6,701 bases of DNA from JADGQA01 sp964579855 (GTDB taxonomy: Bacteria; Bacteroidota; Ignavibacteria; UBA10030): assembly GCA_964579855.1 (NCBI GenBank), contig CAZOIM010000205.1, forward strand, positions 1 to 6,701, written 5' to 3'. Positions within the stretch are counted from its first letter, which is position 1. Each line of letters begins with the position of its first letter. The position numbers and the translations under genes were made by a program. Under the pieces are notes generated by a model. The model was given only the letters and a program-made list of their open reading frames with translations. It had not been told where the DNA came from and ran no database searches. Below are positions 5,168 to 6,701 of the stretch, piece after piece.

Positions 5168-6655
5168 ATGAGAACAAGACCAATCCCGTTATTTCCCCTG
5201 AAGGCACTTGTCATAGCGAAATCTCGCAAGTCCATGATCCTTGCATCGTGCTTACTCTTAAGTTCATGGAGTCTTCTCGGTCGGCCCGTCGCTGACTCGA
5301 CAACAAAATGGGTCGGAACCTGGAGTACGGCCCCCCAACTTGTGGAACCGGGCAATATGCCTCCTTCACCCGGCTTGACCAACAATTCACTACGACAGGT
5401 CGTCGAGGTTTCAATCGGTGGAGATACGCTCAGGGTAAAATTTACCAATGAATTCAGCACAAGCGCTGTCACCATGAAGTCTGTTCAAATTGCCGTCTCG
5501 ACCGGAGGCAACACCATAAACGCCGCCACCAATAAAGAACTGAAGTTTAATGGTAACGCCGAAGTCACAATGAATGCCGGTGTTGCCGTTACTTCAGACC
5601 CCATTGCATTCAGTGTGGCACCAAGGACGGATGTGGCAATCACCATCTACTTTGGCCAAACATCTGCAACTGTGACCGGCCATCCCGGATCGCGTACGAC
5701 GTCGTACATCATACCCGGCAACACATCGACGACGACTGATTTTACAGGTGCGGTCACGACCGATCATTGGTACAACATCAATACGATTGATGTCCTGGCA
5801 CCGACGACCGCGGCTTGCGTTGCGATTCTTGGCAACTCCATCACCGACGGACGAGGTTCAACGACGAACGGGCAGAATCGATGGCCGGATATATTTTCAA
5901 AAGCTCTTCTTCAAGACCCCAGAACGCAGCACGTCGGTGTCATCAATATGGGGATCGGCGGCAACTGCGTGCTTGTTGGCGGTCTAGGCCCGACGGGAGT
6001 AAGCCGTTATGATAGAGACATACTGAGTCAAAGCGGGGTACGGTGGGCAATCGTTTTTGAAGGGGTGAATGACATTGGCAGGGTCAGATCTGCTACTGCG
6101 GCAACGACGACTGCCACTAATCTCATTGCTGCCTATAGTCAAATGATCGCTAAAGCTCACGCCAAAAATATCAGGATTTACGGTGGTACGATCACTCCCT
6201 TTAAGGGGAATGGCTACTACAATCAATTTAGTGAGCAATGCAGGAATACCGTGAATCAATGGATTCGCACCAAGGGCAATTATGATGGGTGTATTGATTT
6301 CGATAAAACGATTCGGAATCCATTGGATACGGCAAGCCTCGTGTCGACATATCAAAATGACGGTCTGCATCCTGATTCGACAGGATATAAGACGATGGGC
6401 GGATCAATTGACCTGAATTTGTTTATCGGAGCAGATACGGTCTTCCAGCAACCAACGGGTTTCAATTCTCAAGAACCGATCGATGGTTATCGCCTGGGAC
6501 AGAATTATCCGAATCCATTCAATCCTGCGACGGCAATTTCTTTTGATTTTCCGATTCAATCGTTTGTGTCCTTGAAAGTCTTTGATACGTTGGGCAGGGA
6601 AGTGTCGACGCCGCTCGCTGAAGACTTCTCTGCTGAAACGTACTCACGGCAATAG
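5168..6655 (+). CDS. Secreted SGNH/GDSL hydrolase with truncated T9SS sorting domain
   Basis: A protein of 495 residues. An N-terminal export signal (basic up to residue 21, hydrophobic core about 23-37) is followed by a beta-rich domain starting KWVGTWSTAPQ (about 47-205), typical of XynE-like SGNH esterases. The SGNH domain (about 215-420) has block I GNSITDG with Ser224, block II Gly in GIGGN (262-266), block III GVND with Asn301, and block V DGLH with Asp398 and His401, so the catalytic set is complete. Such enzymes are usually carbohydrate or acyl esterases; the substrate is unknown. Residues 441-495 are a type IX sorting domain (YRLGQNYPNPFNPAT... LGREV), which directs export across the outer membrane. 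The frame stops at TAG in place of an expected Trp codon, and similarity continues beyond it. The start is ATG, with AGGAAAA nine or so bases upstream, after an AT-rich 101-bp gap. Confidence 0.85.
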   Translation: MRTRPIPLFPLKALVIAKSRKSMILASCLLLSSWSLLGRPVADSTTKWVGTWSTAPQLVEPGNMPPSPGLTNNSLRQVVEVSIGGDTLRVKFTNEFSTSAVTMKSVQIAVSTGGNTINAATNKELKFNGNAEVTMNAGVAVTSDPIAFSVAPRTDVAITIYFGQTSATVTGHPGSRTTSYIIPGNTSTTTDFTGAVTTDHWYNINTIDVLAPTTAACVAILGNSITDGRGSTTNGQNRWPDIFSKALLQDPRTQHVGVINMGIGGNCVLVGGLGPTGVSRYDRDILSQSGVRWAIVFEGVNDIGRVRSATAATTTATNLIAAYSQMIAKAHAKNIRIYGGTITPFKGNGYYNQFSEQCRNTVNQWIRTKGNYDGCIDFDKTIRNPLDTASLVSTYQNDGLHPDSTGYKTMGGSIDLNLFIGADTVFQQPTGFNSQEPIDGYRLGQNYPNPFNPATAISFDFPIQSFVSLKVFDTLGREVSTPLAEDFSAETYSRQ

Positions 6656-6701
6656 GATGCTACGGGCTTGGCAAGCGGAGTCTACTTCTACCGTTTGCAT
6701 G
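6656..6701 (+). pseudogene. Downstream remainder of the T9SS sorting domain, beyond an in-frame TAG
   Basis: In the same frame as the hydrolase, the bases directly after the TAG read DATGLASGVYFYRLH. This is the standard final beta-strand block of the type IX sorting domain, normally preceded by Trp. It continues past the window end. Thus the stop at 6653-6655 interrupts a domain whose coding sequence is still intact on both sides. Confidence 0.7.

Noticed and set aside
5234..5260. Lipobox-like LASC at residues 25-28 of the SGNH hydrolase
   Set aside because: The hydrophobic stretch comes mainly after the Cys rather than before it, and a T9SS sorting domain is present, so a lipoprotein signal is unlikely.

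Overview
The window looks like chromosomal DNA from a bacterium of the Bacteroidota/Ignavibacteriota/Chlorobi group. The main evidence is the last gene. It is a secreted SGNH hydrolase whose C-terminus carries the motif GQNYPNPFNPAT followed by a beta-strand segment (LKVFDTLGREV), the signature of a type IX secretion (T9SS/Por) sorting domain. Base composition is mid-GC. Several genes have clear Shine-Dalgarno sequences. All genes recognised here lie on the plus strand.

Positions 1-3640 are a row of small, functionally unrelated genes: a VOC-fold protein (5' partial and frameshifted), a CPBP intramembrane protease, a DUF1801 protein, a stretch with no gene, a DUF4386 membrane protein, a second VOC protein and a tiny two-helix membrane protein. 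Between them recurs a 20-bp direct repeat with core TTCGGAAACGG, always in the same orientation, at 305, 1150, 1768, 1921 and 3195, with a degenerate sixth copy at 3574. Each copy follows a gene or an ORF-less unit and comes roughly 30-80 bp before the next start codon. Two copies (1150 and 1921) sit at the right foot of a long imperfect hairpin with one-sided bulges. The layout resembles a gene-cassette array in which folded recombination sites separate promoterless cargo genes. However, the conserved core does not match the integron attC consensus (GTTRRRY), and no integrase lies in the window. This repeat-delimited array is the most interesting feature here.

Positions 3642-5066 encode a complete membrane-anchored PP2C-type (SpoIIE/RsbU-like) serine phosphatase: about seven hydrophobic segments, a short coiled linker, then a catalytic domain with all expected acidic motifs. 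No kinase, anti-sigma or antagonist partner is adjacent. An AT-rich 101-bp gap separates it from the SGNH hydrolase gene (5168-6655).

Two genes show reading-frame damage that homology makes visible. The first VOC gene has one extra base near 206-208, after which the family-typical ending (LLALMSEV) continues in another frame. The SGNH gene has a TAG where the sorting domain should have Trp, and coding similarity resumes immediately after the stop. Each could be a true mutation or a sequence error. I see no co-functional operon; the array genes look like independent accessory cargo.
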